64,000 nucleotides of DNA from Candidatus Obscuribacter sp. Its GTDB lineage: Bacteria > Cyanobacteriota > Vampirovibrionia > Obscuribacterales > Obscuribacteraceae. Positions 10,512 through 20,862 of the stretch are shown piece by piece. The translations under genes and the position numbers were made by a program. Positions within the stretch are counted from its first letter, which is position 1. Every line of letters starts with the position of its first letter. The notes under the pieces were generated by a model, which saw only the letters and a list, made by a program, of their open reading frames with translations, was not told the origin of the DNA and made no database searches. The DNA lies in contig JADYXQ010000001.1 in the NCBI GenBank assembly GCA_021772135.1, positions 1 through 64,000 on the forward strand, in the 5' to 3' direction.

Positions 10512-11974
10512 TGCTCTTCAACAGCGCCGCGTATCTAGTTTTCCTGCCCATAGTAGTAGCAATTTACTGGTTGATACCATTTAAATACCGCACGGCTTTT
10601 TTACTTGTCGCCAGCTACTTTTTCTACATGACCTGGAAGCCAATTTATATCGTGCTGATTGTGGCGCTTACTGCCTTCAATTATTTTGCCGGTATCATCA
10701 TCGAAAAAGAAAAAGTCAGACGCAAACTTTACCTGATTGGCGCACTGGTAGCCAATATCGCCACCCTGGCATATTTCAAATATGCTTATTTCGCCATCGA
10801 TTCTGCCAACGGCGTGCTGGCTATTGCCGGGCGCAAAATTTCTTATCCACTGCACGATATCATTCTGCCCCTGGGCATTTCCTTTTTCGTTTTTGAGTTC
10901 ATTCATTATTTGGTAGACGTTTATAAGGGCAGTCCGGCGGTGAAAGCGCCTCTAGAGTTCGCTCTTTTCCCCAGCTTCTTTCCTACGCAAATAGCTGGGC
11001 CTATCAAGCGTTTTCAAGATTTTGTGCCTCAATTGCATTTGCCCGCCAAAATCAATTTGAAAGATATTGATGAAGGCGTAGAACTTATTTTGTGGGGCCT
11101 ATTCAAAAAAGTAATTGTGGCTGACAGCCTGGCCATAGTAATAGACAAATGCATGCCGCATCCGGAGATGCTCACTACCATCGACTGCTGGATGCTGCTC
11201 TGGGCGTTCGCCATTCAGGTCTATTTCGATTTTTCCGGTTACACCGATATTGCTCGAGGCTCGGCAGCCTTACTTGGTTTCAAGGTGCCGCTTAATTTTG
11301 ATCTGCCATTTTTAGCCGGTTCGATTACCGAATACTGGCGCCGCTGGCACATCTCTTTGTCTTTGTGGTTGCGCGACTATTTGTTCTTTCCATTGGGTGG
11401 AAGCAAACACGGCACACTTGCCACCATTCGCAATGTCATGATTACATTCACTATCGCCGGCCTCTGGCATGGTGCCGGACTCAACTATATTATTTTCGGA
11501 GCGATGCACGGCCTCTGGCTTAACTGCAATCGAGTCTGGAGGCTGATTGTCGACAAGAGCCCAGCATTGACTACGCTGACTGAAACGAAAATCTTTCATG
11601 TCTTTGGCGTGCTGCTTACTTTTAATGCTCTGGCTGTCACTCTGGTGACTTTCCGCTTGCCCAATCTCGAATTATCCGGACGCTATTTCCAGAAATTACT
11701 GGTTCTCACACCGGAAGCGGCTTCAAACCCGATCTCTCTGACTATTCCTTCAATAGAAGGCGCGGCCAACTTTGCCCTTTTCCCAGTATTTTTATTGGCA
11801 ATAGTGATTGGTCACCTGATCTCCAATCAACTTAGAGGCAAAACCGCTCCTGGAATTCTGCCTCTACCCAAGTCTATGCAAATACTGAAACCGGCATATC
11901 TAGCGGCTCTAGCCATACTGCTGCTGCTCTTCGCGCCTGATGGCACGCCGAGCTTCGTTTATTTCCAGTTCTAA
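10511..11974 (+). CDS. MBOAT family O-acyltransferase (AlgI-like)
   Basis: MLFNSAAYLVFLPIVVAIYWLIP...FFPTQIAGPIKRFQDF...TEYWRRWHISLSLWLRDYLFFPLGGS...AGLWHGAG. Confidence 0.95.
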   Translation: MLFNSAAYLVFLPIVVAIYWLIPFKYRTAFLLVASYFFYMTWKPIYIVLIVALTAFNYFAGIIIEKEKVRRKLYLIGALVANIATLAYFKYAYFAIDSANGVLAIAGRKISYPLHDIILPLGISFFVFEFIHYLVDVYKGSPAVKAPLEFALFPSFFPTQIAGPIKRFQDFVPQLHLPAKINLKDIDEGVELILWGLFKKVIVADSLAIVIDKCMPHPEMLTTIDCWMLLWAFAIQVYFDFSGYTDIARGSAALLGFKVPLNFDLPFLAGSITEYWRRWHISLSLWLRDYLFFPLGGSKHGTLATIRNVMITFTIAGLWHGAGLNYIIFGAMHGLWLNCNRVWRLIVDKSPALTTLTETKIFHVFGVLLTFNALAVTLVTFRLPNLELSGRYFQKLLVLTPEAASNPISLTIPSIEGAANFALFPVFLLAIVIGHLISNQLRGKTAPGILPLPKSMQILKPAYLAALAILLLLFAPDGTPSFVYFQF

Positions 11975-12609
11975 GATCTGATGGCAGCCAGAGTCATCTT
12001 TAGACATGAGTCAATGTGAGCTTGACACATGTTGTTCGACAATAAATCGGTGCCTTCGGGCCAGAGACTTTTTAAATTGTCGCGAGCAATAACATAAAAA
12101 ACGCACATGCCCACGATATTGGCGGCCACGTGCACGGCGTCGCCCTGTGCAAATTCGCCGGTTTGCATACCACGCTTCAAGCTTTCAATTAGTGGGCCAT
12201 AAAGGGTGCCCACCGCAGCTTCCATATAATAGCGGCCTTCGTTCTGCAAAGCTTCAAGCAACATCAAGCTGCCGACATTGGGATTTTGAATAATGTGAGC
12301 GAGAAAATTGCGCACCACAATTGATACTGCATCAGTTGGCGAAAGATCATCGACATGCAAAGAATCAAGGTCAGCTCTGCGTTTAAGTATTAATCTCTCC
12401 ATCACTGCTTTGTAGAGATTTTCTTTGTTCTCAAAATAATAGTGAATCATAGCCTTAGTCACACCTGTGCGCGCGGCAATAGATTCTGTACGAGCACCCC
12501 AGAGACCGACCTTAGCAAATTCTTGTTCGGCTGCATCTAAAATGCTGTTTCGAGTAGCTTCGGCATCACGTGTTGGCGCTTTTGCACCGGGCTTGGCAAT
12601 TTTTTCCAT
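11971..12609 (-). CDS. TetR family transcriptional regulator
   Basis: ILDAAEQEFAKVGLWGARTESIAARTGVTKAMIHYYFENKENLYKAV. Confidence 0.9.
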   Translation of the reverse strand: MEKIAKPGAKAPTRDAEATRNSILDAAEQEFAKVGLWGARTESIAARTGVTKAMIHYYFENKENLYKAVMERLILKRRADLDSLHVDDLSPTDAVSIVVRNFLAHIIQNPNVGSLMLLEALQNEGRYYMEAAVGTLYGPLIESLKRGMQTGEFAQGDAVHVAANIVGMCVFYVIARDNLKSLWPEGTDLLSNNMCQAHIDSCLKMTLAAIRS

Positions 12610-12869
12610 TAATCAATCCACATTCTGTGCTTACAATTGTACTCTGGACAAAGGGATCCAATTCGTCTCTGGACATTGATTTTCTCTGAAGGGTTGCCTG
12701 GTTTAATAATTCCCTCTTTTATAGAGAAACCACACTTTCAAGAACAACAGATCGCCAATCGAAAAAAAATATTTTGACCAATAACTTGCAATCGCGCTCG
12801 CAGCAAGAAGGACCGGCATAATACCAGTCCTTCTCATATTTTTACTTGTTGTGAAAAATACACGTCAAG

Positions 12870-13478
12870 TTAGTTTTTGCTTGATGGTGCTGCCAGAAAA
12901 GTGAATGTCAAATCGACAAATGTCTCGAGTGGCTTCACTGTGCGGGTAGACTTAGCGCGTAAAATTGCCCCTTCCCAACCACTGAGGAATAAGTCGGCCA
13001 GTGCGGGCGCTTCGAAATCTCTGCGAATCTCGCCTTTCTTCTGACCCTCTTCCATACAAGCGGCAAAAACATCCGTCCAGCGCTGAAAAACTTTTTCCAA
13101 CTCTTCTCGAAGCACTTCACTCTGGCCGGCCATCTCTTGACTGAGATTACCAATAAGGCAGCCCCGTGTGCATTTGCGTTCTTCAATACGCTGTCTGTGA
13201 ATGGCGCAATATGATTTCAAACGTTCAGTAGGTGAGAGATTGTTCTCACGCAAACTTGATAACATCTGCTCCGTATAACCTTGATCAAAGTGGCGAATAA
13301 TCTGTAAGGCAAAATCTTCTTTACTCTCAAAATAGTGATAGAAAGAACCTTTGGGCACACCCACAGACTCAAGCACTTCCTGCAAACCACAGTTGCTGTA
13401 ACCTTTTTCAAGCATCAGCCTGGTGCCGGCTTCGAGCAGCTCCAGCTTGGTACCTTCTTTTTGTAATACTTTTGCCAT
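12870..13478 (-). CDS. TetR family regulator (AcuR/NemR-like)
   Basis: LLEAGTRLMLEKGYSNCGLQEVLESVGVPKGSFYHYFESKEDFAL; CTRGCLIGNLSQEM motif of the NemR/AcuR group. Confidence 0.9.
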   Translation of the reverse strand: MAKVLQKEGTKLELLEAGTRLMLEKGYSNCGLQEVLESVGVPKGSFYHYFESKEDFALQIIRHFDQGYTEQMLSSLRENNLSPTERLKSYCAIHRQRIEERKCTRGCLIGNLSQEMAGQSEVLREELEKVFQRWTDVFAACMEEGQKKGEIRRDFEAPALADLFLSGWEGAILRAKSTRTVKPLETFVDLTFTFLAAPSSKN

Positions 13479-13524
13479 TTCAACTATCCATCTTTCTTAT
13501 GTAGAATCAGCTTTCTGGTTATAC

Positions 13525-13537
13525 GACCGGTCATCTA
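13525..13537 (-). promoter_or_regulatory. Candidate TetR operator 1, upstream of the 12870-13478 gene
   Basis: GACCGGTCATCTA; 11/13 match to the 13705 site; on the minus strand followed by the -10-like TATAAC. Confidence 0.5.
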
Positions 13538-13698
13538 GACTGATTGAAGAGAAGCAGAAAAAGTCGATCATGTTCCGCACATCACCCGGACTTCAAACAG
13601 CAGCACAAAGATTTTAATTCAAAGTGACACCACCGGTAGTGAGCCTGATTTACTGCTGAGCTAATCACTTTTGACCTATTTCCTTAAACCATACCCGC

Positions 13699-13727
13699 AT
13701 AATAGACCAGTCGTCTACAAACGTCAA
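13699..13727 (-). promoter_or_regulatory. Candidate sigma70 promoter with TetR operator in the spacer
   Basis: Minus strand TTGACG-17 bp-TATTAT; inverted repeat TAGAC-N5-GTCTA (13703-13717) covers the spacer and touches the -10. Confidence 0.55.
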
Positions 13728-13814
13728 GCCCTTATAGCAACCAGCTTAACTTTGCGGCCGACAATGAAGCCCAGCATTAAATATGCCGGGCTGCATAATC
13801 AGAAGAAGCGCAAA

Positions 13815-13943
13815 TTACTTTCTGCGGCGCTCTTCAACTTTAATTGGAATAGGTGCAGGTTGTGCAGTCGGGCCGATTAGCCAGTTGCGTACGATATCCC
13901 ACATCTCTTGCCAGAATGACCGCTGCAAGATTGACGGTTTCAT
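13815..13943 (-). CDS. Candidate 42-aa small protein (not in ORF track)
   Basis: MKPSILQRSFWQEMWDIVRNWLIGPTAQPAPIPIKVEERRRK; GGAGG Shine-Dalgarno 7 nt before ATG; hairpin downstream at 13768-13792. Confidence 0.5.
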   Translation of the reverse strand: MKPSILQRSFWQEMWDIVRNWLIGPTAQPAPIPIKVEERRRK

Positions 13944-14074
13944 CAACGATCCTCCGTACCTTCTTTATTCACCATAGCAGATTAGTTGAAAAATGGAGAG
14001 TTGCCACCGCGGTTTTTCCCATTCAGAAGACAATTTTGCAATTAAGTCTTAAATTTTGAGGGCATAGAAAATCT

Positions 14075-16774
14075 ATGAAGAGCAACGAAGAACAAAGACG
14101 ACTGGCTGTAGACCAGGCCAGGGGGGCCAACTGGAAGCGCTGGGGCCCTTACCTTTCGGAAAGACAATGGGGCACGGTAAGGGAAGATTATTCGCCCAAC
14201 GGCACCAACTGGGAATATTTTGACCACGAACAATCGCGCAGCCGCGCTTATCGCTGGGGTGAAGACGGCCTTTTAGGTATCTCAGACCGCGAATGCCGAC
14301 TGTGCTTCAGTGTGGCGCTATGGAACGGCGCCGACAGCATCTTGAAAGAGCGGCTCTTCGGTGTCACCAATCACCAGGGCAACCACGGTGAAGACGTCAA
14401 AGAACAATATTTCTATCTCGACTCAACACCTACCCACTCCTATCTCAAAGCCCTCTACAAATATCCGCAACGGGCCTTTCCTTATGAACAGCTGCTAGCT
14501 GAAAACGCTCGCCGCTCAAGAGACCAGGGCGAATTCGAGTTAGTCGACACTGGTGCATTCGATCAGTCGCGTTATTTCGATGTGCAGGTTGAATACGCCA
14601 AAGCCACCCCCGACGACATTTTAATTAAGCTCACAGTAACCAACCATGGGCCCGACCAGGCATTCTTGCATTTGCTGCCCACCCTCTGGTTTCGCAATAC
14701 CTGGTCGTGGGGCAGGTCAGGCGACGGCTACTGGAACGAGCCGCAGATTAAACAGCTCAATGGCTTTGCCCGGGCCAGCCACGAGAGCCTCGGTAATTTC
14801 AATTTTGTTTGTGAAAACCCAGATTTTGAACCGCTTTACACCAATAACGAAACCAACAACGAGAAACTTTTTCAAAGTAAAAACAAAAGTGATTTCGTCA
14901 AAGATGCTTTTCACCAGTATGTGGTGGAGAGCAAAAGTGAAGCGGTCAATCCTGAGCTTTGCGGTACTAAGGCAGCTTTTTACAGCCGGTTGAGCCTGTC
15001 TGCCGGCGCCAGTATGACTTTTAAATATCGCCTGCAAATTGATGACAGGCAACCACTGGGCGCATCGAGCGCATTAGACGAACAATTTGGTGACGAGTTC
15101 GATTCAATTTTCAGCGCACGCATAGGCGAAGCCAATCAGTTTTACAACAATGTTCTACCGGCCGCACTTACGCCAGAACAGGCCACAGTCAGCCGGCAAG
15201 CGTATGCCGGCTTGCTCTGGAGCAAACAGTTTTATCACTATATAGTCAGCCAGTGGTTAGAAGGCGATCCCGGTAATCCGCCGCAGCAAAGGCAAACTGC
15301 TCTCAACCAAAAATGGAAAAATATTTTCAATCGCGACATTATTTCCATGCCCGACAAATGGGAGTATCCCTGGTATGCCATATGGGATGTGGCTTTCCAC
15401 ATGATCGTTATGGCTCAAGTCGATGCAACTTTTGCCAAAGAGCAGCTCATTCTTTTTTTGCGCGAATGGTACATGCGCCAAGACGGCCAATTGCCGGCTT
15501 ATGAATTTGATTTTGCTGATCTCAATCCGCCGGTGCATGCCTGGGCCGCTTTTCGCGTTTATAAAATGACTGCTCCGCGAGGGATGCGCGACTTGCCCTT
15601 TTTAGAGCGAGTCTTTCAGAAGCTACTGATCAATTTTACCTGGTGGGTCAATCGCAAAGACGTGGACGGCAATGATCTATTCGGCGGTGGATTTCTCGGC
15701 CTTGATAATATTGGTATTTTTGATCGCTCAAAAGGCGTGATTCCTTTCAATGGAGTTTTGCAACAGGCCGACGGCACAGCCTGGATGAGTTTTTACTGCA
15801 CAACCATGTTGGCTATTGCGCTGGAGCTGGCGGAAAAACGTCCGGCTCATGAAGACATAGCCTCAAAATTTTTCGAACATTTTGTCCAGATTTCAGATGC
15901 TATTCACAAGGACGACGGATCCGGCCTGTGGTGCGAAGAAGACGGCTTTTACTATGACCATCTACATATAACGGAGCATCATACTCAAAGCAATATCCCC
16001 TTGCGCGTTCGTTCGATCGTAGGGCTAATCCCATTATTAGCGGTCGAAGTTCTGGAAGAGCCGCTGATTAAAAGCCTGCCGGGGTTTTACAAAAGGATGA
16101 TGTGGTTCATTAAAAACAGAAGCGACCTCGACCAGAATATCTCCCTGACCCGCACCACAAGTAGGGGCGAAAGTCGATTGCTCTCCCTGCTTTCCAGTGA
16201 CCGACTGAAAAGAGTACTGGCCTACATGCTGGATGAAAACGAGTTTCTATCGCCTTATGGTATTCGTTCACTTTCAAAAATATATGAAGAAAACCCGCTT
16301 GTTTTCAGTGGTGACGGAGAAACCTACGAAGTTAAATATGCACCGGGCGAGAGCGACACTGCCGCATTTGGCGGTAACTCCAACTGGCGAGGGCCAATCT
16401 GGTTTCCGCTCAATTATCTAATTATCGAAGCGCTCGAGCGCTATCACAGCTTCTATGGCGAAGACTTTAAGGTTGAATGCCCTACGGCATCAGGCAATTT
16501 CATCAGCCTCAAGGCCGTAGCGCAAGAATTGGCTCGCCGTCTCAGTAGTATTTTTCTAGCAGACGGGCAGACACAAGTGCGGCCCTGGCAAAAAGATACA
16601 GAAGAACTGTTCGCGCGAGCCGACTGGCAAGACTTACATTTGTTTTACGAATATTTTCACGCCGAAAGCGGACGCGGCCTCGGCGCCAGTCACCAGACCG
16701 GCTGGACGGCTCTGATTACCAGATTATTCAGCAAATGCAACGAAAATTCGCCAGGCGAAAACGAAAATTCGTAA
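14075..16774 (+). CDS. GH63/MGH1-like glycoside hydrolase
   Basis: Long protein with KWEYPWYAIWDVAFHMI..., AWAAFRVY, GGNSNWRGPIWFPLNYLIIEAL; (alpha/alpha)6 GH63-like motifs. Confidence 0.82.
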   Translation: MKSNEEQRRLAVDQARGANWKRWGPYLSERQWGTVREDYSPNGTNWEYFDHEQSRSRAYRWGEDGLLGISDRECRLCFSVALWNGADSILKERLFGVTNHQGNHGEDVKEQYFYLDSTPTHSYLKALYKYPQRAFPYEQLLAENARRSRDQGEFELVDTGAFDQSRYFDVQVEYAKATPDDILIKLTVTNHGPDQAFLHLLPTLWFRNTWSWGRSGDGYWNEPQIKQLNGFARASHESLGNFNFVCENPDFEPLYTNNETNNEKLFQSKNKSDFVKDAFHQYVVESKSEAVNPELCGTKAAFYSRLSLSAGASMTFKYRLQIDDRQPLGASSALDEQFGDEFDSIFSARIGEANQFYNNVLPAALTPEQATVSRQAYAGLLWSKQFYHYIVSQWLEGDPGNPPQQRQTALNQKWKNIFNRDIISMPDKWEYPWYAIWDVAFHMIVMAQVDATFAKEQLILFLREWYMRQDGQLPAYEFDFADLNPPVHAWAAFRVYKMTAPRGMRDLPFLERVFQKLLINFTWWVNRKDVDGNDLFGGGFLGLDNIGIFDRSKGVIPFNGVLQQADGTAWMSFYCTTMLAIALELAEKRPAHEDIASKFFEHFVQISDAIHKDDGSGLWCEEDGFYYDHLHITEHHTQSNIPLRVRSIVGLIPLLAVEVLEEPLIKSLPGFYKRMMWFIKNRSDLDQNISLTRTTSRGESRLLSLLSSDRLKRVLAYMLDENEFLSPYGIRSLSKIYEENPLVFSGDGETYEVKYAPGESDTAAFGGNSNWRGPIWFPLNYLIIEALERYHSFYGEDFKVECPTASGNFISLKAVAQELARRLSSIFLADGQTQVRPWQKDTEELFARADWQDLHLFYEYFHAESGRGLGASHQTGWTALITRLFSKCNENSPGENENS

Positions 16775-16883
16775 AGCAAAGTTATCTCAAAAACCCACTG
16801 AGGCAGGCTCCGGGACACTGCGCTGCTATACTAAGCGAAATCTTTAGCCGCATCACGCACTCACGCCAGCACGGAGTACAGCA

Positions 16884-18071
16884 GTGTCTCAATCAGAACC
16901 ACAAATCGTTCAACTTCAGGCCGACTCTAAAGATGCACAAGGCAAAAAAGTTTTAAAAGACAAATTGAAAGTCGGCATTGTCGGCGCTACCGGTATGGTG
17001 GGCCAGCAATTAATTCGCATGCTCAAAGACAATCCCTGGTTTGAAATTACCAAGTTAGCGGCGTCAGCAGGCTCGGCCGGCAAGACGTACCTTGATTCAG
17101 TGGCCGGGCGCTGGTTTATGGACTTCGCTGTGCCGCCTGCCGTAGGCGCGCTGACGGTTGTCGACGCCGATAATCTTGATCTGGTAGTGGAAGGCGTAGA
17201 CATTGTCTTTTGCGCCGTCAGCCTTGATAAAGCCAGTGTGCTCAAACTCGAAGACGAACTGGCTAAACGCGGCGTTTTCGTCACCTCATGCAACTCAGCC
17301 AACCGCATGGACCCACTGGTACCAATGATGATACCAGCAGCCAACGCCAACCACTTGAAAGTAATGGAGCAGCAGCGTCGAGCACGTGGCTATACCACCG
17401 GCGCTATTATCGTCAAAAGCAACTGTTCGATACAAAGTTATGTCATCGCTCTGACGCCCTTAAAAGAATTTGGCATCAAACAAATTTTTGTCCATAGCGA
17501 GCAGGCCTTATCTGGTGCCGGCAAAACTTTTACTACCTGGCCTGAAATGGTAGAGAACGTTATTCCGTATATCGGCGGCGAAGAACAAAAATCGGAACAA
17601 GAGCCGCTTAAAGTCTGGGGCGATATTGGCGCCAGCGGAATCAGTCATGCCTCTCTGCCGAAAATTCATGCCAAATGCGTTCGAGTGGCCGTTGCCGATG
17701 GGCACACGGCTTACGTGAGCGCCCAGTTAGAAAATGCAATTGACAGTGCCACCATATTGAAGGCCTGGCAGGAATTTAAAGGAGTGTCCGGCGACCTGAG
17801 CACATTACCGTCGGCTCCGGAGCAAATTATTCACTTTCAGCAAGCAGCGGATCGGCCGCAGCCAAAGCTTGATGTGATGACAGAAAACGGTATGGCGGTA
17901 ACTACCGGCCAACTTAGCGTAAACGAAGACTGGGTCAGATTTACCGCCCTGGCTCACAACGCCATACTTGGCGCCGCCGGTGGTGCAGTACTGGCCACCG
18001 AACTGGCTGTCGCTCAGGGCTGCGTCTATCGTCGCGTTGCCGCTAAAACTCCAGCGGTCAGCGTCGGTTAA
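16884..18071 (+). CDS. asd: Aspartate-semialdehyde dehydrogenase (archaeal/fungal-type)
   Basis: KVGIVGATGMVGQQLIRML, catalytic SNCS, SEQALSGAGK, NVIPYIGGEEQKSEQEPLKVWG, IHAKCVRVAVADGHTAYVS. Confidence 0.88.
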   Translation: MSQSEPQIVQLQADSKDAQGKKVLKDKLKVGIVGATGMVGQQLIRMLKDNPWFEITKLAASAGSAGKTYLDSVAGRWFMDFAVPPAVGALTVVDADNLDLVVEGVDIVFCAVSLDKASVLKLEDELAKRGVFVTSCNSANRMDPLVPMMIPAANANHLKVMEQQRRARGYTTGAIIVKSNCSIQSYVIALTPLKEFGIKQIFVHSEQALSGAGKTFTTWPEMVENVIPYIGGEEQKSEQEPLKVWGDIGASGISHASLPKIHAKCVRVAVADGHTAYVSAQLENAIDSATILKAWQEFKGVSGDLSTLPSAPEQIIHFQQAADRPQPKLDVMTENGMAVTTGQLSVNEDWVRFTALAHNAILGAAGGAVLATELAVAQGCVYRRVAAKTPAVSVG

Positions 18072-18919
18072 TCTGGTTCTACCATATCCGCTTCTACATC
18101 AAATTGTCTGAATGTGTCAGCGAAATGCTTGATTGACTCAAGCATGGCGGGAGTGTCACTTTCGCTCATCATGTCGCCGCGAGCAGGATCGGTAATTTGT
18201 CCGTGGCCTTTGCGTCTAAGCAACTGTTCAATGCACCAGGTGCCGTAATTTTCGGCCGAGTCTGCAAATTTGCATTCAGCGTCGGTCAAACCAATAGCGA
18301 GAAACAATCCGAAGCCGCCGGAAGGCAGAGGATACCAGGCATCAGGCGCTTCATCGGCATACCAGATAATCGCTGAATTGAGCAAAGAATCAGAATTAGG
18401 TTTAATCGGTGCACCAAGGGCGATGCGCTTGCCCGGGCTCAAAGTGCCGGCATGATTGAAAATATAAAATGCCATGGTGCGCAAGAGTTGTGGTGCCCAG
18501 GGGCTGTCTACCGGGCTTTTGACAATCAGCTCACAGCCAAATCCTGAAACTTCCAGCGGCTCACTCTGCACCCAGGGGCTGGCCAGACCGGCCGTAACGT
18601 ATGTCCAGTAGGGTTTAAACGGATCAGGACCATAAGCCAGCACCGCCAGTTGTTGCTCGCTGCCGGCACCATCAGGCGGTCTTGAAGTGTCATTGCTTTC
18701 CAACCGACTCTTGCGCTTTTTCGGTGCGGAAGGAGCATCTGTAAATACAGGAGGCCCATAATTGGTCGGCGATACATAAGAAGGTTCGCCAAAAATTTCT
18801 TTGTAGAGATTATCTCTGGCAATCCATGTTTGGCGCAAAAGCTCACGTCGGGCCAGTTCGCTCTCCCTTTCGAAATCGGGATCGTCTTTGCCCCGGAGAT
18901 TGTCTTCTTGCTTACCCAT
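18068..18919 (-). CDS. Suppressor-of-fused (SUFU) domain protein
   Basis: ELIVKSPVDSPWAPQLLRTMAFYIFNHAGTLSPGKRIALGAPI...FGLFLAIGLTDAECKFA resembles bacterial SUFU domains. Confidence 0.75.
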   Translation of the reverse strand: MGKQEDNLRGKDDPDFERESELARRELLRQTWIARDNLYKEIFGEPSYVSPTNYGPPVFTDAPSAPKKRKSRLESNDTSRPPDGAGSEQQLAVLAYGPDPFKPYWTYVTAGLASPWVQSEPLEVSGFGCELIVKSPVDSPWAPQLLRTMAFYIFNHAGTLSPGKRIALGAPIKPNSDSLLNSAIIWYADEAPDAWYPLPSGGFGLFLAIGLTDAECKFADSAENYGTWCIEQLLRRKGHGQITDPARGDMMSESDTPAMLESIKHFADTFRQFDVEADMVEPD

Positions 18920-18936
18920 GGTTATCTCAAAAAACT

Positions 18937-20736
18937 TTAGTCGTCGATCTTTAGCAAGGCCATGAACGCTTCTTGCGGAATCTCCACTCTTCCCACAGAC
19001 TTCATGCGCTTCTTGCCTTCCTTCTGTTTATCGAGCAGTTTGCGTTTACGGCTGATGTCACCGCCATAACATTTTGCCAGCACGTTTTTACGCACGGCTG
19101 AAATAGTTTCACGAGCAACAATTTTGCCGCCGATAGCAGCTTGAATCGGCACCTCAAACATTTGCCGAGGAATCAGCTTTTTCAATTTTTCTGAAATTGC
19201 CCGACCGGCTGTATGGGCTCTATCGTAGTGAACAATGGCTGAGAGGGCGTCAACTTTATCGCCGCCAATGAGGATATCTATTTTGACCAGACGCTCTTCT
19301 CTAAACTCTTTGAAAAGATAATCAAGACTGGCGTACCCGCGCGAACGACTCTTCAGCTGATCAAAGAAATCGGTGATAATTTCAGCCAGGGGCAAATCGT
19401 AAACCAGCATGGCCCGCCGAGCGTCCAGGTGTTTCATATCGACATAGACACCGCGACGCTGCTGGCAAAGTTCCATCAGCGTTCCGGTATATTCGGTCGG
19501 TGTGATGATATTGGCGGTAACAAAAGGTTCTTCAATAAACAGTCTGTAGGTAGGATCAGGCAGCAAGGCTGGGTTTTCTACCATCACAACAGAGTTGTCT
19601 GTCTTAGTGACGCGATACACCACTGACGGTGCAGTGGTAATTAAGTTGAGATTATATTCTCGCTCAAGACGCTCCTGAATAATTTCCATATGCAGCAGAC
19701 CCAAAAATCCGCAGCGGAAGCCAAAACCAAGAGCTTCAGAAGTTTCAGGTTCGAAAAAGAGAGATGAGTCGTTCAGTTTAAGTTTATCGAGAGCTTCACG
19801 CAAATCGGGATACTGATCATTATCAACGGGGTAAATTCCGGCATAGACCATCGGTTTTGCCGGCCTGTAACCCGGCAGTGCTTCAACTGCCGGGTTGCTC
19901 ACTAGAGTAATGGTGTCGCCCACAAGAGTCTCTACATCTTTAATTTGAGCGGCCAGGTAACCCACTTCGCCGGGACCAAGGCGGTCGACTTTTACTTGCG
20001 CCGGACGCAATACACCTAGCTCAGCGATATCGAAAACTTTGTCATTAGCCATGAAGCGAATCTTGTCGCCCACTTTGACTTCGCCGTCTTTAACGCGGAA
20101 ATAAACAATAATGCCGCGATAACTATCGAAATAGCTGTCAAATATGAGCGCCCGCAGAGGTTCGTTTTGAGTATTGCGCGGTGGCGGCACGAATTTGACA
20201 ATGGCCTCGAGCACATCTTTGACGCCGATATTATTCTTAGCGCTGGCTAGAATTGCCTCGTCGGCCGGAATGCCGATAACGTCTTCAATTTCGGCGCGAA
20301 TACGTTCAGGCTCGGCGCTCGGTAAATCAATTTTGTTTATAACCACCACTATTTCAAGATTGTTCTCCGAAGCCAGGTGAACATTGGCCAGAGTCTGAGC
20401 TTCGACACCCTGAGTGGCGTCCACAATCAAGAGTGCGCCCTCGCAAGCGGCCAAACTGCGCGAAACTTCGTAACCAAAGTCTACGTGGCCGGGTGTATCA
20501 ATTAAGTTGAGAATGTAAGTCTTGCCGTCGTCGGCAATATAATCCATGCGCGCCGCTTGCGCTTTGATTGTGATACCGCGCTCACGTTCGATATCCATAG
20601 AATCGAGCACTTGAGCCTGCATATGGCGCTTGGCGATGGTGTTGGTCATCTCCAGCAAGCGGTCTGCCAGAGTAGACTTGCCATGGTCGATATGGGCAAT
20701 AATTGAAAAGTTTCTGATTAAATTGGGGTCGGTCAC
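18937..20736 (-). CDS. lepA: Elongation factor 4
   Basis: [21 protein letters not shown]...[29 protein letters not shown]...[24 protein letters not shown]. Confidence 0.98.
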   Translation of the reverse strand: MTDPNLIRNFSIIAHIDHGKSTLADRLLEMTNTIAKRHMQAQVLDSMDIERERGITIKAQAARMDYIADDGKTYILNLIDTPGHVDFGYEVSRSLAACEGALLIVDATQGVEAQTLANVHLASENNLEIVVVINKIDLPSAEPERIRAEIEDVIGIPADEAILASAKNNIGVKDVLEAIVKFVPPPRNTQNEPLRALIFDSYFDSYRGIIVYFRVKDGEVKVGDKIRFMANDKVFDIAELGVLRPAQVKVDRLGPGEVGYLAAQIKDVETLVGDTITLVSNPAVEALPGYRPAKPMVYAGIYPVDNDQYPDLREALDKLKLNDSSLFFEPETSEALGFGFRCGFLGLLHMEIIQERLEREYNLNLITTAPSVVYRVTKTDNSVVMVENPALLPDPTYRLFIEEPFVTANIITPTEYTGTLMELCQQRRGVYVDMKHLDARRAMLVYDLPLAEIITDFFDQLKSRSRGYASLDYLFKEFREERLVKIDILIGGDKVDALSAIVHYDRAHTAGRAISEKLKKLIPRQMFEVPIQAAIGGKIVARETISAVRKNVLAKCYGGDISRKRKLLDKQKEGKKRMKSVGRVEIPQEAFMALLKIDD

Positions 20737-20862
20737 TGAGAACCCTTTGCTAAAATCTGGCCACCGAGTACGGTTTATGGATGCAAGGTATATTAGCAGG
20801 AGTTACGGCTTCCGAAATCGCGATTAGTTACTACTCAGCTCCTACAGGCGCCAGACTATCTC

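Noticed and set aside
12806-12845. Hairpin GAAGGACCGG/CCAGTCCTTC downstream of the second TetR gene as a terminator
   Set aside because: Stem has a mismatch and the T-run lies on the strand opposite to the tetR transcript; not certain enough to call.
18810-18825. GTAGAGATTATCTCTGG palindrome
   Set aside because: Short and lacks the TGCGCA core; coding constraint is sufficient explanation.
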